A stretch of 64,000 nucleotides of DNA from Sphagnum compactum (lineage: Eukaryota > Bryophyta > Sphagnopsida > Sphagnales), in NCBI GenBank assembly GCA_965153455.1, contig OZ234494.1:26651354-26715353 (forward strand), written 5' to 3'. Of this stretch, positions 28,401 to 41,245 are shown piece after piece. The notes under the pieces are model-generated. The model did no database searches, was not told where the DNA came from, and saw only the letters and a list, made by a program, of their open reading frames with translations. The position numbers were made by a program, and so were the translations under genes. How positions within the stretch are numbered: the first letter of the stretch is position 1; each line of letters begins with the position of its first letter.

Positions 28401-31400
28401 ATTGTGTGCTAATGCAGGGATGCTGATGACCACGTGAAGTGGCTGCTTCAACACGGGTTTCATGAGAAGGCTTTGGCAGTGGTTGAGGAAGGGAAAGCCA
28501 GGACAGAGCTTCTGGAAGAGGTATATTCACCAAGGAGTCCTTATTTCAATTTCAAGTGAGAGAGTTCTTGCAATCAGTTTCCAGCATTCTTCTTCTTCTT
28601 TCAGGGTTGCCATCATGCGGTCTTTGTTCATTTAGTAGATCATGACAGCTAATGCATTTAGTGGCATTTTCATTCAATTCTAAGCTCATGGCAATGTAGG
28701 ATAATATATGAGGTTGTTGCAAATAAGGGACTCACAGGAGAAGACGCATTTGGTTGGACTTTGATAGTCAAAAAGGGAGTGTCATCTGATATTAGAGCAT
28801 AGTGTAGGTGGGTTCAAGGTACTTGGATCATTTGCTACTGGAGCGCCAATATGCTCAAGCTGCTGCCCTTTGTCCAAAGCTTCTGCGCGGATCTGCACCA
28901 GCCTGGGAGAGGTACAGTCTTTTTGTTTGATTTGCAGTTGTGTGCTTGGAAAGTTGAAGCAACATTTTTGCATATATTAGGTATTATCACCAGTAGTTAG
29001 CAACTCACTTCTTAAAGCTGAGTCTGTCATTGTAGAGTGGAAACATCCAGACCCTTCTTTCCACACCTGAGGTTGATTCATGCTTTTCAACAGCTGCTTC
29101 TCAAGTGCATGCAATGTTGGAAGCTTCTTGTATGTTACTAGGGGAGTGTCTGTTACCAAATTGTAAGCTTCTCCAAACATTCGGGCTGTGGCATGCTGAT
29201 TGCCCTATCTATGGAATGCAATGACAGCATTCCATATTAGGACATAAGCCTGGGAGACAAAAGAAGTTCACCATGTATAACAAGCAGCCCTGTTGTTGTG
29301 CTCTGGAGGACAGATGGGTATTTCATTTTGCTCATTTGAGGCAACTGCCTAGTCTAGCCCCACACATTCCTACATCAAATCCCCAGCTTCGTGACACTGT
29401 TTATGAGGTGTGTGTGGCTTGCTTACTCCTATAAAATAGAGCATAGCCACTGGATTGATGTACCAAATTCGTGTCATAGTTGTGGACCTCTAGGTTGAAA
29501 TAAGCATTCTATTTCTGAAGGGATTTTGTCAGACTGAAATAGAATTAATTTCCACATTACAAAAACACAGTTCAGCAAAAAGTTCATAGTCTGGTGTTGG
29601 AGTATTTCTTGGAGACAAGCTAGGTGTACAAAAGGTGATTGTGCACACATGATAATATGGACAGGTTGTGTTAAATGCACTAGTCACAAATCCTGCATAT
29701 CATGAGCAGTTGGTGACCACAATCAAGGCATGGCCATCTAACATCTACGCAGTTCCAACTATTATCTCAGCCATTCAGCTGCAAATAAGCACAGGTTCCA
29801 AGTCTCCCATGCTGAAAGAGGTGAGAACCTTGTCCAATGTCAGGGTTTTGGACTGAGCCTGACATCCAGTTGTATTCAGTTGAATGATTGATTGCTTGTT
29901 GTCAAATACTTGATCTAGAATGCCAATTAGATCTTGCATTCCTCACCATTTTCCATTACAATTCAGGCATTGGCTGAACTCTATGTACGGGACAAGCAAT
30001 ATGAGAGAGCTCTTGCTATTTACGTGGAGGTATTATTCTCAGATCCTACTTATCCCTGTGTGTTTTTCTGGCCTCCACACTGTTGGGATCTCAGCTCAAC
30101 ACGCAAACAGTTTGTTTGCTTATGATTGTTGTTCTCTTATCACAGTGCACTCCTGTAAATGGTTACAAGAAAGTAGTTTTGGAACATTGGAAGGTTCCCT
30201 TAATGTTTTTCTAAATGCATGTGTTGATTGCTGAAACAGCTTCAAAAGCCATACTTGTTTGACTTTATACAGCAGCACAACTTATATGCAGCAATTCACA
30301 ACAAAGTATGTGCCCTTCCCTTTCCCTGTTTTCACCAAATTTCTTTCCTGAAAATCTCATTGTGAGCTTTTTAGGATTTGCTTGCTGAAGCTGTCGCATG
30401 GTGGACTTGATGGGAATAGGTTGTACCATTGATGAGATTGGATGGGAAGCAGACAGTTCAGTTACTGGTGAACCAAAGCAACAGAATTGAAGCCTTTGAA
30501 GTGGTTTCACAGTTGCAAACAGGAGAGACTGATGAGAATCTCAGAAAGTATTTGCACTTGTATCTCCATGGTTTGTTTGAGAAAGATCCGAATGCGGGCA
30601 AGGAGTACCATGGCCTGCAGGTTTAGCTTCAACTGTTTTGTGGTCTGATGTCTCCATCCTACTCTACTTCAGTTAGTACTCACAGGTAGAAGAGGAGCCT
30701 GCTAATGGACTAATCACAATCAGGTCAGAGAGGAGGAATCATGTTGCATCCCCAAGACACTAAAGATGAAAATATTCCCTTCCCACCTATTATCCTCTAC
30801 ATTTGAGGTTCATTAAAATGCATGGAAAAGTTGGAAATTTAGCATGACTATGAGTTGTGTCAGGTGGAGCTTTATGCAGACTATGAGCCACGCTTGCTTC
30901 TTCCATTCTTGCGAAGCAGTCATCACTATAGCCTTGACAAGGTAATCTGTGATTCCCTTAGAATTCTTTGATTCCTTAATTTTTCACATATTCTCAGCAC
31001 TGAACTATTTGATCTCCTAGTTCGTTTGAGAATTGGGGATCATGTGATGATTGTCTGATCTCTCCTACAAGTTTCTGGCTTTGGTATGACTAGAAGAAAT
31101 GATTGAGGTTTGTTGAAATATGTATATTTTGGATGCACTTTGCAGGCTTATGATGTGTGCACTAAAAGAGGCTTGACAAGAGAGAGGGTCTTCATATTGG
31201 GACGAATGGGCAATAGCAGGGAGGCACTAGCTCTTATTGTCAACAAATTGCAGGACATGCAACAGGTACAGAAATTGCAATGGTCAGAAACTTTCAATGG
31301 ATGCAATCCAAGTCACCACCGGTGGAATGCTTGAAGGATATATTCAAGGGCACAGGGTGCCCCAACCACTGCCCTCTATGTAGGACTTGCTATGCCTTTG

Positions 31401-33248
31401 GCATAGATGCTTGTTTGTTAAGGGCAGGCTAAAGCAAAATGGAGCTTACCCTCACAATCTTGTTGCAGCTTGATTGAGTATACTAGATAACTTTTTTATT
31501 TGCTGTGTCTCTTGCCTTCTAACTAACATCATGACCAAGTCTTCATGTTGCTTCTGAAAATGCAGCTGGAATTCAGTACCTGGATTTTGGTATATTCAGC
31601 TGCCCAAATTTTTTAACAGATTATTATGTACTTATCTACACCCTCTGTGGGGAGCTGATGGAGTCTTTTGGTAGTAATGGCAGCTAGTCACTGCCATTCA
31701 TGATGGTCATTGTCTGTTACTTCATGAGCAACACTCAAAAGGTTATTAGTTACGAGTTATGACCACACTCATTCTTGTCATTTTTCTTTTGGTTAGGCCA
31801 GAACTGACATAATAATTACCCTAAATCTTTTTCATGGAGTTCTCTGGAATCCCACATATATGATCAGAAACCTTCATTACTAAGAAGTCTGCAAACACAA
31901 AACAGACTACATTCCTGCACAACTCCTATAAGTTGAGAGGTCTGATTGCTGGATTTAGAATGAATATGTCATTGTTTTCATCTTTGTCTGCAAATTAAAA
32001 AATCAGTGTGCACAGTTTGCAAAGTGTCTGCTACTGACTTCTACAGATGAGTCTGCTTGCAGGCAGTGAGCTTTGTTCAGTCACAGGCTGATGAAGAGCT
32101 TTGGGAGGAGCTTATCAACCAGAGTATGCACAACCCAGAGATGGTATGATCAGCCTCACCATATTTGCTGCTAACCTATGTGTTAGATATTAGATTACAG
32201 ACTGTTGATACCTTGGCCCCTAGTTGAGCATAATTCAGTTGGCACATTTGAAAAATACAACGATCTGGATGATACAAAATTTCATCCTCACAAAAGTCAT
32301 CATGGTTTTGTGTTTCAGGTTGGCTCACTGCTGGAGAACACAGTAGGCCATATTGACCCTCTCCATGTGGTCAACAAGGTTCCTGCTGGCATATCAATCC
32401 CTCGGTAATTCCCTCATCTAGTCACTGGTAGCCTGAGCATCATAATCACATTTCCATTTGATCAATCTTGCCCCAATTTCTCAATCACGTACTTCTTGTT
32501 TGCATGTTCCTCAGGTTGAGGGATCGACTTGTGAAAATCATCACTGATTACCGGACAGAAACTTCACTGCGAGCAGGCTGCAATGATATACTCAAAGTAA
32601 GTGGATTCAGAGGGACCCTCCTATGCATTAGAGAAATAGAATTTGGACCAATATGACAAGTTTACTCATGTTTGGTTTTGCCTTCATGGGCAACAGGCAG
32701 ATTGTGTTGACTTGCTGGTCCGGTATTATGATGAGGCACGCCATGCAATAAGGGTTGGAGGTTCAGAATTCGACCCTGGTGAGCATGCCCAGGCAAGAGC
32801 AAATGGAGGGGAACCTCTGATAGCAAATGGTGCAAGCACAAGTCAAGGAAGGAAGGGGGGCAGCAAGGGTGGACGGATTCCAAATAACATTGGTGGAAGT
32901 GGACGTTGTTGTATCTGTTTTGATCCTGTTGCATTACAGAAGGTTGCTGTAGTAGCCTTCTTTTGCACCCATGCATACCATGAAACTTGCCTAAATGATA
33001 CATCTGGCATTGCAAGTTCTGAACAAGAAACTCCAAGTGGACCACTAAAGTCTGGCTCCAGGACAAATAACTCAGTGTCTGGTGCGGGGGACATTAATGG
33101 AGACTCGTCCAATCCAGCCCCCTTGTGTTGCATCCTCTGTACTACAGCAGCCTCTACCAAACAACAGGCTGAAGCTAATTGGTTTGAGAGAACTGCACCC
33201 ATGGCAAGCGTAACATCTCCTGGTTGGGGTTCTGGTGATGTCACTTGA
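25455..33248 (+). CDS. VPS41: VPS41, HOPS complex subunit
   Basis: Nineteen exons join in phase to 1,014 residues (Arabidopsis has about 980): 25455-25796, 26226-26495, 26775-26945, 27070-27321, 27533-27665, 28076-28166, 28418-28520, 28808-28911, 29314-29407, 29665-29820, 29967-30029, 30240-30305, 30420-30620, 30864-30941, 31146-31265, 32063-32143, 32319-32404, 32515-32596, 32697-33248. VPS41 is a HOPS subunit that tethers late endosomes and AP-3 vesicles to the vacuole through RAB7-type GTPases. An acidic N-terminus precedes EPRLKYQRLGGSVPSLL and a WD40-like propeller (GTHDGTVHLLD, GSCSDDGTVVISSLYTDEK, VKWRTSLIAWAND, VLIIGWADYIK). The clathrin-repeat region and LGRMGNSREALALIVNKL follow. The C-terminal RING-like domain uses C902, C905, C921, H923, H926, C929, C976 and C979. 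ATG at 25455 is the first in-frame ATG. No lesion is seen. Confidence 0.95.
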
Positions 33249-34188
33249 CACCTCCAATCTCTTGAATACTTGATCTATTTAACCGCATGTTGCAACTATC
33301 AAAAATGCTTGGCAGTTGCTGCTGGTCATGCAGCTATTTCGAATTTATGAGCTTTTCTCTTTGATCTGACTAAAGACGGAGTATGTAACCATGGAATGAC
33401 TGCTATTTACAACAGATTCTTAGAGCTTCATCAGTTCACAGTAGTTTTGTTGAGGATCAATCCGGGCTATCATCAACAAGCCTATCCAAATTCAAGCAAT
33501 TTTTCCATCAGGGGACCTATCTTAACTGTAAGTCAATTGGGCTTAAAGTCCTCATGTACACCTCTTTTTCAATGGAAAGAGTTCTATGGATTGCACATGC
33601 AAAGAACAAGACCAAAAATGCAACACTGGTGCAAACACATACACATTTGGGGGTGACACAACTCTTCAGTTGGTTATTTTTTAACATCTAAGATAAAACC
33701 CTATATGAATGAAACTCATCATGGGTCAGGGGGGTTGTTCAGCACAACAATTACCTCTTTCACACTAAGGGTTGGTTGATGAGTCTCATACCCCCTGCTA
33801 TTCAATCAGATATTGTAAACCCTGTAGATATGCTTGCAATGTGTGTTTCTACCAGGCAGGGTGGACCAGCCCCTACACTGATGCCTTCACCTTCCTGTTC
33901 CTGAGGTAAGCATCTTAGTGCGAATTTTTAACCAAAAAATGTAAAATTTCAACTCTAAGACCCTGACTTAGGATTGTGACAGTATATTTGTACACTTACA
34001 AGCAACCAGAAAAAAATTGGAGCTTTCACTATTGCACCAAACTACCAATTTGACTACCGGTTTACCCAAGGGTAGTTTTAGTTTAAATCACTTGATTTGC
34101 CACCTGAGGCACAAAGTAGCCACCACTGCCACGTCCCAGATCCTTAAAGAAACTGTGGTTCTAGTTGCAAAAGAAAGTGTGTAAAATC
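33249..34188. other. 3' flank of VPS41 up to the right arm
   Basis: The first part is probably VPS41 3' UTR. No further gene is supported. The right arm of the inverted duplication begins abruptly at 34189. Confidence 0.6.
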
Positions 34189-34401
34189 TGAGCAAAGAGT
34201 TGCAAAAGTCTATGAGGACTTCACTAAACTCATGTCTTAAGAACAGTACTGGGATGACTGATGATGGAAGGACAAAATGAGCCTGGTGGGGAATCAATTG
34301 TGGTAATGTGTCAACTAGGCAAGCTTTTGTTGCACTGTGAGTGACCCTGACACAATTGATAGGCACAGTGGATTCTGACCATGCTGGGGTGAAAGAGGGA
34401 A

Positions 34402-34744
34402 ATGGCGGATGTTGGCAGCCATGGCAGCTATGTTTTCTCCACCAAGGGCTACATTCTGCTGCGGTCACCAGTAATGTTGCAAGCATTCCTCAATAACAAC
34501 TCCAGGCGCTCTCTTCAGGTTATTGACCGTATGGTAAGCACTTCTTGGATTCTGTTTTTAGTTACGTGCTCTTGTATTGGGATTGCACTTGCTATATAAA
34601 AAGCCCCTTTGTAATGAAATATTGCTGAAAGATTTTCACTCTCATGTTGAGTCTTGTGTTATTTGAGAGAGCTGTTTTGCTTGGCAGACATGGATGGACG
34701 CTTGTTGTGCTTACTTGCAGTGGTCTCGACTCGTGGGAAGTTAA
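34402..34744 (+). CDS. small two-exon gene of unknown function, right-arm copy
   Basis: Exon 1 is 34402-34533 (44 codons, ATGGCGGATGTTGG start, donor ATG|GTAAGC). Exon 2 is 34688-34744 (after TTGGCAG, 18 codons and TAA). The 62-residue product differs from the left-arm copy at Ser7 to His, Gln21 to Arg, and in the last residues before the stop (LVGS against LMRS). Reading frame, donor, acceptor and stop are all kept. I recognise no domain. It lies 1.15 kb downstream of VPS41 in the same direction and is convergent with the receptor kinase. If not a gene, it is a shared remnant of one. Confidence 0.45.
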
Positions 34745-36013
34745 AACATCACAACAACAGCTTGAGAGCAGACCTTTACAATTGCTGTCAAACCCTGCAG
34801 ACTTCAATCTTTTTATGGCATAATCTGAGTATGCACCCTCTCCTTTCATTGATCTTGGGGGAGTTTTTTCAACAACTGCAACATTCCTTGTTGGGGTTCA
34901 GATGTCATAAATATTCGGTGTTTCTAGTTGTTGAGGTAACATCATTCTGAGATTCAGAATTAGTTCAGAGCAAGAAGTATCATGCATATGTCTACATCAA
35001 TGAAAATGTGTCTGTTAAACCCTGTTATTTCATTGGAGATTGAAGTTGATGTCATATCTCCGGAACTATCTGCAAGAATGTGGACAGCATCTGGGATGCA
35101 CCACAGGACAGAACTGCATGGGTTCAGCTGTAAATGAGAAGCAGGCAGGCAATGGACAATCAAGCTACATCAGTGAGTTATAGCTACCTGATGGCTGCTT
35201 CATTCTCTCAAGGTCTACATACCCCAAGAAACCATTAGGTCTTGTAGTCAACTTGAACAAATTTCAGAAGTTCATTCAAAGAGGACCTTCAAATTAGCAC
35301 GGCACCCTATTCTGCCATTGCTGCTGTCCATCTACTCCAATCTCCTTGTTGGCTTGCATAAGTTTTTTGAGTAGTGCAGTCTCAGGAATTCTGCATCACC
35401 TGTTTCTCCTAGACATGGGTGTGACATTTCCACCACCATGTACTAACTCTTAGGCTTTTGATAATAGAGCCAGGAGCAACAGAGTATTCTCTTATTGCTT
35501 CATGGTCCAGCAGTAAATGCAAGAGCATTCCAAATACCAGAGCTTCTACCACAAGAAGCTTCGTTACAACCATACTGCCTTGGACCTGGTGCTACATTTT
35601 GAAGGGTAAAGAGACTGGTTAGTTACAAATTCTGGGTCTCTGCATTTTCAATTTCAGCCCACAAGAGCAATTTCATTTAATGATTGGATTTCAAGATCCC
35701 ATTCATTGCAAAACTTAGAAAGCTTCTTACATTTTGTGCTTCTTCAGTTTATCTACAAGTTGATTCTGCAAGTTAGTTTTTGCTCGGTGGGGGCAATGGG
35801 CGTTTATGGGAATGCAAGCTGCTCATGACAGGCATGCCCCTGCTAAGGAAGATGCTAGGGCCAACACTCTGAATTGCAATGGGGCAAGTCCCCTAGGCCA
35901 TTGGCTATCATTACCATGGATTGACCCAACTCACGTAGTTAAGGAATACACCTTGTGGTGCCCTATTTTTTTCCTTCAGTAGCTGCATAACACTGAACCA
36001 TATTAAGTGCACA

Positions 36014-36050
<37 letters not shown>

Positions 36051-36809
36051 GTGTACAGTGCACTCACAACAATGAAAGAAGATGAAGTCAATGGATACTA
36101 CATATCCACAATGGGAATCTATCTCCTTGTGCCAATAGCTTTAGTTATTGACAGTGCTAAGTGGATCATGGTATTTCCTAGCTTGTGAGTTTTCTTTTTG
36201 TTAATGATTTGACTACATATTTTGGTATGAAACACAAAGTACACCTAAGCAGCCTGGTTGATGATTTTACAAGAATCACCAAACACCCTGTGTGAGCAGC
36301 AGGGGTTTTTGCACATGTTCAGAGTTGGGATCTGTGCTTGAGGGGAAAGAAAGATTGTTGATGGCTCTGAACTTCTTTAGTCTGGAAAAGCTCCATTCTT
36401 CTTGTCTCCTCAGGCTTCAAGATCATGCTAGTGCAGTTGAAGCTCTTTGGACTGTGTTTAGTTGATGTGCGCAGTTTCTTTCGAATGTTTATCCAGCCAT
36501 GCATGTTTCAGAGTGCAGCAGCCATTATGTGCACATACATGGAAAGAGTAGTATCATGAGCAGGGAAAACTAGTTAGCAACTAGTTCCTTGTATGTGGAT
36601 TGTAAACTGGTAACATTGGAGTGAAAACATTCAGATCTCTTCTTCAGACCTTGAGTGACGAAATTGTCTATAGTGATTCCTCAACAACAGGATATAGCTT
36701 TTCCTACAGCAGGAGACCTTGACACTTTCTAACATCTCAATTGCAACTAGATGGAAGATTTCAAAGAGGAAAAGTTGACAAAAGGGTTTTCAAATTGAAC
36801 TGCAATTTT
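34745..36809. other. non-coding part of right inverted-repeat arm
   Basis: This is the mirror of 736-2783. No gene is supported. A long CA-rich dinucleotide run at about 36008-36045 is clearly longer than its partner at 1502-1519. Confidence 0.7.
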
Positions 36810-38978
36810 CTAGATGTTTGAGTCGTCACTTTTTGATAAGAAATTGGTGAAAGACTTAGCTGGATCTTCTTCAGCTATTTGGAGTTCTAAGGTGGCAGTA
36901 TGCTCTGTTGAAGGATATACTTGTCCATCCATGGAGTAGGACACCTGTGGTTGCGACTCAGGGAGAGATGGCATCAATACCTCGCCATTTAGATATCGGT
37001 TTACTAATCGCATGTTTGGTCTTGCTGCAGGATCAGGATGAGAACACAAAAGACCGACATGGAGTACACGCAACACTTCTTCCTCGACAAAATCCATCTC
37101 CAATCTCGGATCCACCACATTCACTATGCTTTTCTTCTTGTGCTCCTGCCACACATAGTCGAGTAACAGTGTTTGGGACTGTGGTGCAATCGGGCTGAAG
37201 ACTCGCCTCCCGCATGCAACTTCCAGTGACAAAATGCCAAAACTGTACACATCTGTGTTTTTGGTAGCTTTGCATGTGTGTGGAAGCTCCGGTGCTAGAT
37301 ATCCCAAAGTACCAGCCAACAGGCTGGTATGGGGGAGCTTGTCGTGGTCTATCAATCTTGCTAATCCGAAGTCTCCCAGCTTTGCTTTGAAATTTGTGTC
37401 TAGCATAACATTGCTAGGTTTGATGTCACGATGCAGAATGCATTGCTCCCATTCCTCGTGCAAGTAGTATAAAGCTGCTACCACTCCTGTCAAGATGTTG
37501 TATCGTAGCTCCCAACTCAGGACACGCGGAGGAGGAGAGACCCTGAATTTCTCAGGATTGATAAACAACCATTTGTCGAGGCTTGTGTTGCTCATGAAAT
37601 CATACACGAGCAGCAGTTTGCCCTTTTCATGGCACCATCCTCGTAACTGGACCAAGTTGCGATGACGAACTTGGCTGATCACAGAAATCTCGGCCACGAA
37701 ATCAGTTTCTCCTTGCTCCGACTCTTTCGTGATCCGCTTGACAGCAACAAGAGAACCGGTGTCTTGCAGAACACCCTTATAGACTGAGCCGCAACCGCCG
37801 CTCCCTAGCAACTGCTCTTTGCTGAAATTCTTCGTCGCGATGCATAGTTCCAAGAAATTGAACTTCCGCGGTCCAATATTGAGGATGTGGTGATCGGACA
37901 CGGCAGGCAGCTTGATTGTCATCTTTCGGCGATGTCGGGTACACCGAAAGACGCATGCCAACACTACAAGAAGGAGAACGATGAACACGACGGCGCTAGC
38001 AATAATGTCGACAGGCGGCGTATCGCTAGAATTGGCCAGCTGCGAAGTTTCAGGTCCTAGACTCGGAGCAGAGGGAGGACCTGGGGGAACAGGCAAGCCA
38101 CTACTCGCGAAGCTCCATGACTCGATTTTGTTTATCTCCCTGGCTCGCCCGACGCTTCCACTGAAACCGACATACATGTAAGCGTCGCTGAAGACTTTAG
38201 ACAGACTGTTGAACTGATTCAGGTTGAAATGAATCACTGGTTGATTTGGTTTGAGGATTCCGCCAGTAGCTGCTGATCCATTTGCAAGCCAAATGTCGAG
38301 CGCCTCTGTTGTCGCATCATATTCAATCCAAGCAGTAAAGGTGGTGTCGGGGTTGGCGAGATACGAGCAATTTGTATGGTTACTCGTGAGATTACAAAGA
38401 TTGTAAGTGCTCACTGAGGTGAAGCTGTTGACATCAAGTCCTACATGATTGTTACTGGGATCATTGTGTTCGGGATTCTGAAAGGTGTCGAACTCCACTG
38501 CGAAATATGAGTTGGCCTGGGTTCCATCACTTCGCTGTACTTCTACGCACATGGTCGCACCAGCGGTTCCTTCCGTAACGCTGTCCGCCATGAATGTGAA
38601 TGCAAAGCCATCCCCAGGTACTTGCCCAAGTGCAGGAAGGATGGAGAACGTGAACGAGGTCTGAAAGGAAGCTACAGCACTCGTGGAAGGGTAGAACATT
38701 TGCACCTTCTCTTTATACATCAGCTTGCCGCAAGAAGAAACTGTTCCAGCAGCTGAATTCATAGAATTGAGCACAATGAAGTCGGAGTCGTATAGTGCCG
38801 CATCATCTAAAAGAATGATCTCGTCTTGAACAGACGTGGAGTTGAATCTTGTAAAGCTGAAGTTGGTGGGTTGACCATGTACGAAAGGATGATCAGAAGC
38901 TAAATTAGTGAAGCTTATCACAAGAAAGCTCGTCATCACTAGTACGCAATATCTCAAGCAAGATTTGAACCACGACAT
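36810..38978 (-). CDS. L-type lectin receptor kinase, complete, intronless
   Basis: A single-exon gene of 722 residues. The start at 38978 gives MSWFKSCLRYCVLVMTSFLV, a good signal peptide; upstream in-frame codons contain no ATG. A legume-lectin domain spans about 38-292, with the metal-binding region VEFDTFQNPEHNDPSNNHVG at 161-180 and several N-glycosylation sequons. One membrane helix lies at about 325-346. The kinase spans about 386-665: glycine loop GSGGCGSVYKG from 392, Lys414 in VAVK, HRDIKPSN with Asp518, DFG at 536-538, and the GTLGYLAPE segment. LecRLKs sit in the plasma membrane and act in defence and development. Their ligands are mostly unknown, and none can be inferred here. 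All catalytic residues are present. The C-terminal part lies in the right inverted arm and has a paralogue at 1-735. Confidence 0.95.
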   Translation of the reverse strand: MSWFKSCLRYCVLVMTSFLVISFTNLASDHPFVHGQPTNFSFTRFNSTSVQDEIILLDDAALYDSDFIVLNSMNSAAGTVSSCGKLMYKEKVQMFYPSTSAVASFQTSFTFSILPALGQVPGDGFAFTFMADSVTEGTAGATMCVEVQRSDGTQANSYFAVEFDTFQNPEHNDPSNNHVGLDVNSFTSVSTYNLCNLTSNHTNCSYLANPDTTFTAWIEYDATTEALDIWLANGSAATGGILKPNQPVIHFNLNQFNSLSKVFSDAYMYVGFSGSVGRAREINKIESWSFASSGLPVPPGPPSAPSLGPETSQLANSSDTPPVDIIASAVVFIVLLLVVLACVFRCTRHRRKMTIKLPAVSDHHILNIGPRKFNFLELCIATKNFSKEQLLGSGGCGSVYKGVLQDTGSLVAVKRITKESEQGETDFVAEISVISQVRHRNLVQLRGWCHEKGKLLLVYDFMSNTSLDKWLFINPEKFRVSPPPRVLSWELRYNILTGVVAALYYLHEEWEQCILHRDIKPSNVMLDTNFKAKLGDFGLARLIDHDKLPHTSLLAGTLGYLAPELPHTCKATKNTDVYSFGILSLEVACGRRVFSPIAPQSQTLLLDYVWQEHKKKSIVNVVDPRLEMDFVEEEVLRVLHVGLLCSHPDPAARPNMRLVNRYLNGEVLMPSLPESQPQVSYSMDGQVYPSTEHTATLELQIAEEDPAKSFTNFLSKSDDSNI

Positions 38979-39047
38979 TGCGATACGAGTTCCGACACGA
39001 AGAATTTCTACCACCAAATTCCTACAACACAATTTAGTTCGTTCCAA

Positions 39048-41081
39048 CTGTATCGGATTCCTACAACTTTAAATGGATACGGAAAAGAAAATTCCAGCCT
39101 ATGGAGAGCGACGCTCAGAGCACCCACTAGGAGCTTCTAAACTTATTATTGCTCTGGAAAAGCAGGCATGATATACGTCTCGAAGAACAGGGCAGTCTTC
39201 AGCTTGGCATGATACACGCGCGGCCCCGTCCGAAAACCAAGAGGAGTCGACGAGCTGGATGTTCCCACTTGTTTCCGCACTCTGAAAAAATCTCGATAGA
39301 GTCCAAAAGCGCAAATCTGGCGCATTATCCGCACGAAGAAAAAACTGCCCACGAATGAGGAAATTTCTTCGAGAGTCGACGCCTCGAACTCCGTTGGCAG
39401 CTTCTTGCTGTGCTGCATGAGCCTGCGAGCGCTCCATTTTTTTCTGGCCGGAAACCCAGCAAGACGTCGAACTTCGGAAACCGTCTGAGAATTTTTTTGA
39501 ATGACCCACAAAGGAACAGAAAAGAAAAGAACAGAAAAAGAGCAGTCACAAAGTTTGGAAACAAGTTTTTTGGGGGTTGTGGATTTGATGAAACTTGACA
39601 GTTACTGAGGTTTTCTCAGTGTAGGGTAAAGCCCTCGGCAGTGGGCTTTACTGGAATAAGGGCCCACATGAGGCGGAAGTAGTTCCTGCTGAGGGCTTTA
39701 CGTAGCATGAATTTTTCTTGAAAACAATTTCAAGGGACACCAGCCAGGCTCACCGAAAAAAAGTGGGGGAGCGTCGGGTTTGGGCATTTCAAAAAACAAA
39801 ACAACCCTCAGGAACGGGGTTTAGGTTTTTTGAATCCCCGACACTTTGCACATCAAAAGATACCCAAAATAAGGTGCACTCCAACCAGACTAAAAGATTT
39901 GGAACAGATATGTACCTTTTGGTTCCTTTACATCAAACTTGAGGGCATGAGAGAACTTTGGGGATTTCTTGGGAAGAAAAAAAAGAAGAAGGGGAGTAAA
40001 AGAGTTTGGAGTCATATGCGTCACTTGAAATATTAATGAATGTGTAATCTGCATTTTTGTGTGGTTGAGATCAACAAAGAAAGGTTTTGAGCAGGTAAAT
40101 AATCATCATAAAAATTAGGTTTTGGAGCTGATCAGGATTCAAGATCCAGCTATTTTCCCACTGACATAAAGCATCCCAGGTTTTTCACTTTGTATTTGAG
40201 CATGCCTCTCCTAAGGAAAGATTCCTTCCTTAGTTGAAGGAGCCTTCAGCTGATCAATCACATGCAGATCTTTCCTCATTTGAATTAAAAAACCTTTTGT
40301 GCTTAATTAATGCTAGGGAAGGTTTCCTCCCACAGACCTCCCATAATTTTTAGGTCTACACCCTTGAGAGTATGACCCTCAAATTTAGGCGAGACCATGA
40401 GGAAGGGGGCCTTCACTATAGGTAATGACCATCATGTGAAACACTCTCTGCAGCCTGTAACGTGAGGCCTCCTGCTGTACTAAAATTGTGTTTTGTAATT
40501 TCCCACCACTGGGTGGAGGTCTTACTATACTACTGCCTTGTACTAGCAGCAAGGTATTTAGCAATACTTTTCACCATCTATAATACTAATTGCTAGTGCC
40601 ACAATTGAAGTAAAGAGAGCTCATAAATCCACATTCCAAGTTTTGAAAATGTATTTATTTCATCATATACTTCAAAAGCTACTGTCAAATTCTCCTACCT
40701 TCTATCCCATAATCTACTAAGTGATTTCAATGTGGATGTCCTCAACCAACATGTTTCTGAGACAACTCAATTATTCTGATTTATGTGTGTCAATAAAAAT
40801 GATATTAAAATTTCATCAGCATACAACGACATATGGTCCCAACTTCATAACATGCGGTTAAACCAGTTTGTCAAAAGAATGCACATTTTAAACAGTTGAA
40901 AATTTCTAAATATTATAGACTATCTAACCATGCCACAGAGTCCATCATCCTACATAATTTTGTTGGATTTTGCCATAAAACACAGAATTGTTACAGCTGC
41001 TTTGTTTTGCAGCATTACACATTTGCATGAAGGCTAGTTTGGTCACCATCTTTAAGTTTTTGTGTAGGCCTTTCTTTTATA
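39048..41081. other. 5' flank of the receptor kinase and gene-free DNA
   Basis: The first several hundred bases are presumably the kinase promoter, which is read leftwards. Frames at 39099-39598 overlap on both strands and carry nothing recognisable. The rest is AT-rich and empty apart from a hairpin-forming repeat at 39626-39701. Confidence 0.5.
39626..39701. repeat. short inverted repeat (hairpin)
   Basis: GTAAAGCCCTCGGCAG at 39626-39641 pairs with CTGCTGAGGGCTTTAC at 39686-39701, 15 of 16 bases. The loop begins with a further GGGCTTTAC, so alternative shorter stems exist. It may be a tiny foldback element. Confidence 0.6.
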
Positions 41082-41245
41082 TACAGTAGCCTCCAGCCTA
41101 AGTACGCAACTTGAACCTGGAAGGATTGTGCATACTTAGCCGGTAGGTGCGCACTTTAGATGAATCACTTCTTATTTTTTCGAGAAAATAATGCATACTT
41201 TACCGGGATGCGTACTTAAACGTACTTAGGCGGGAGGCTACTGTA
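41082..41245. mobile_element. pogo-like (Tc1/mariner) MITE with TA target duplication
   Basis: Terminal repeats of about 23 bp start CAGTAGCCTCC and continue to AAGTACG. They face each other at 41084-41106 and 41221-41243 with one mismatch and are flanked on both sides by TA. A CAGT terminus plus a TA duplication is the hallmark of pogo-type Tc1/mariner elements and their MITEs (for example Emigrant in Arabidopsis). It has no coding capacity. The inner part holds further copies of the GTACTTA motif. Confidence 0.75.

Larger units (their letters stand above)
34189..37523 (-). repeat. right arm of the large inverted duplication
   Basis: This is the reverse-complement partner of 1-3339. It begins at TGAGCAAAG at 34189. 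Near 37523 the similarity to the left arm reaches the first bases of the window, so its true outer limit within the kinase gene is unknown. Differences are scattered substitutions and small indels, plus a longer (CA)n run. Confidence 0.9.
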
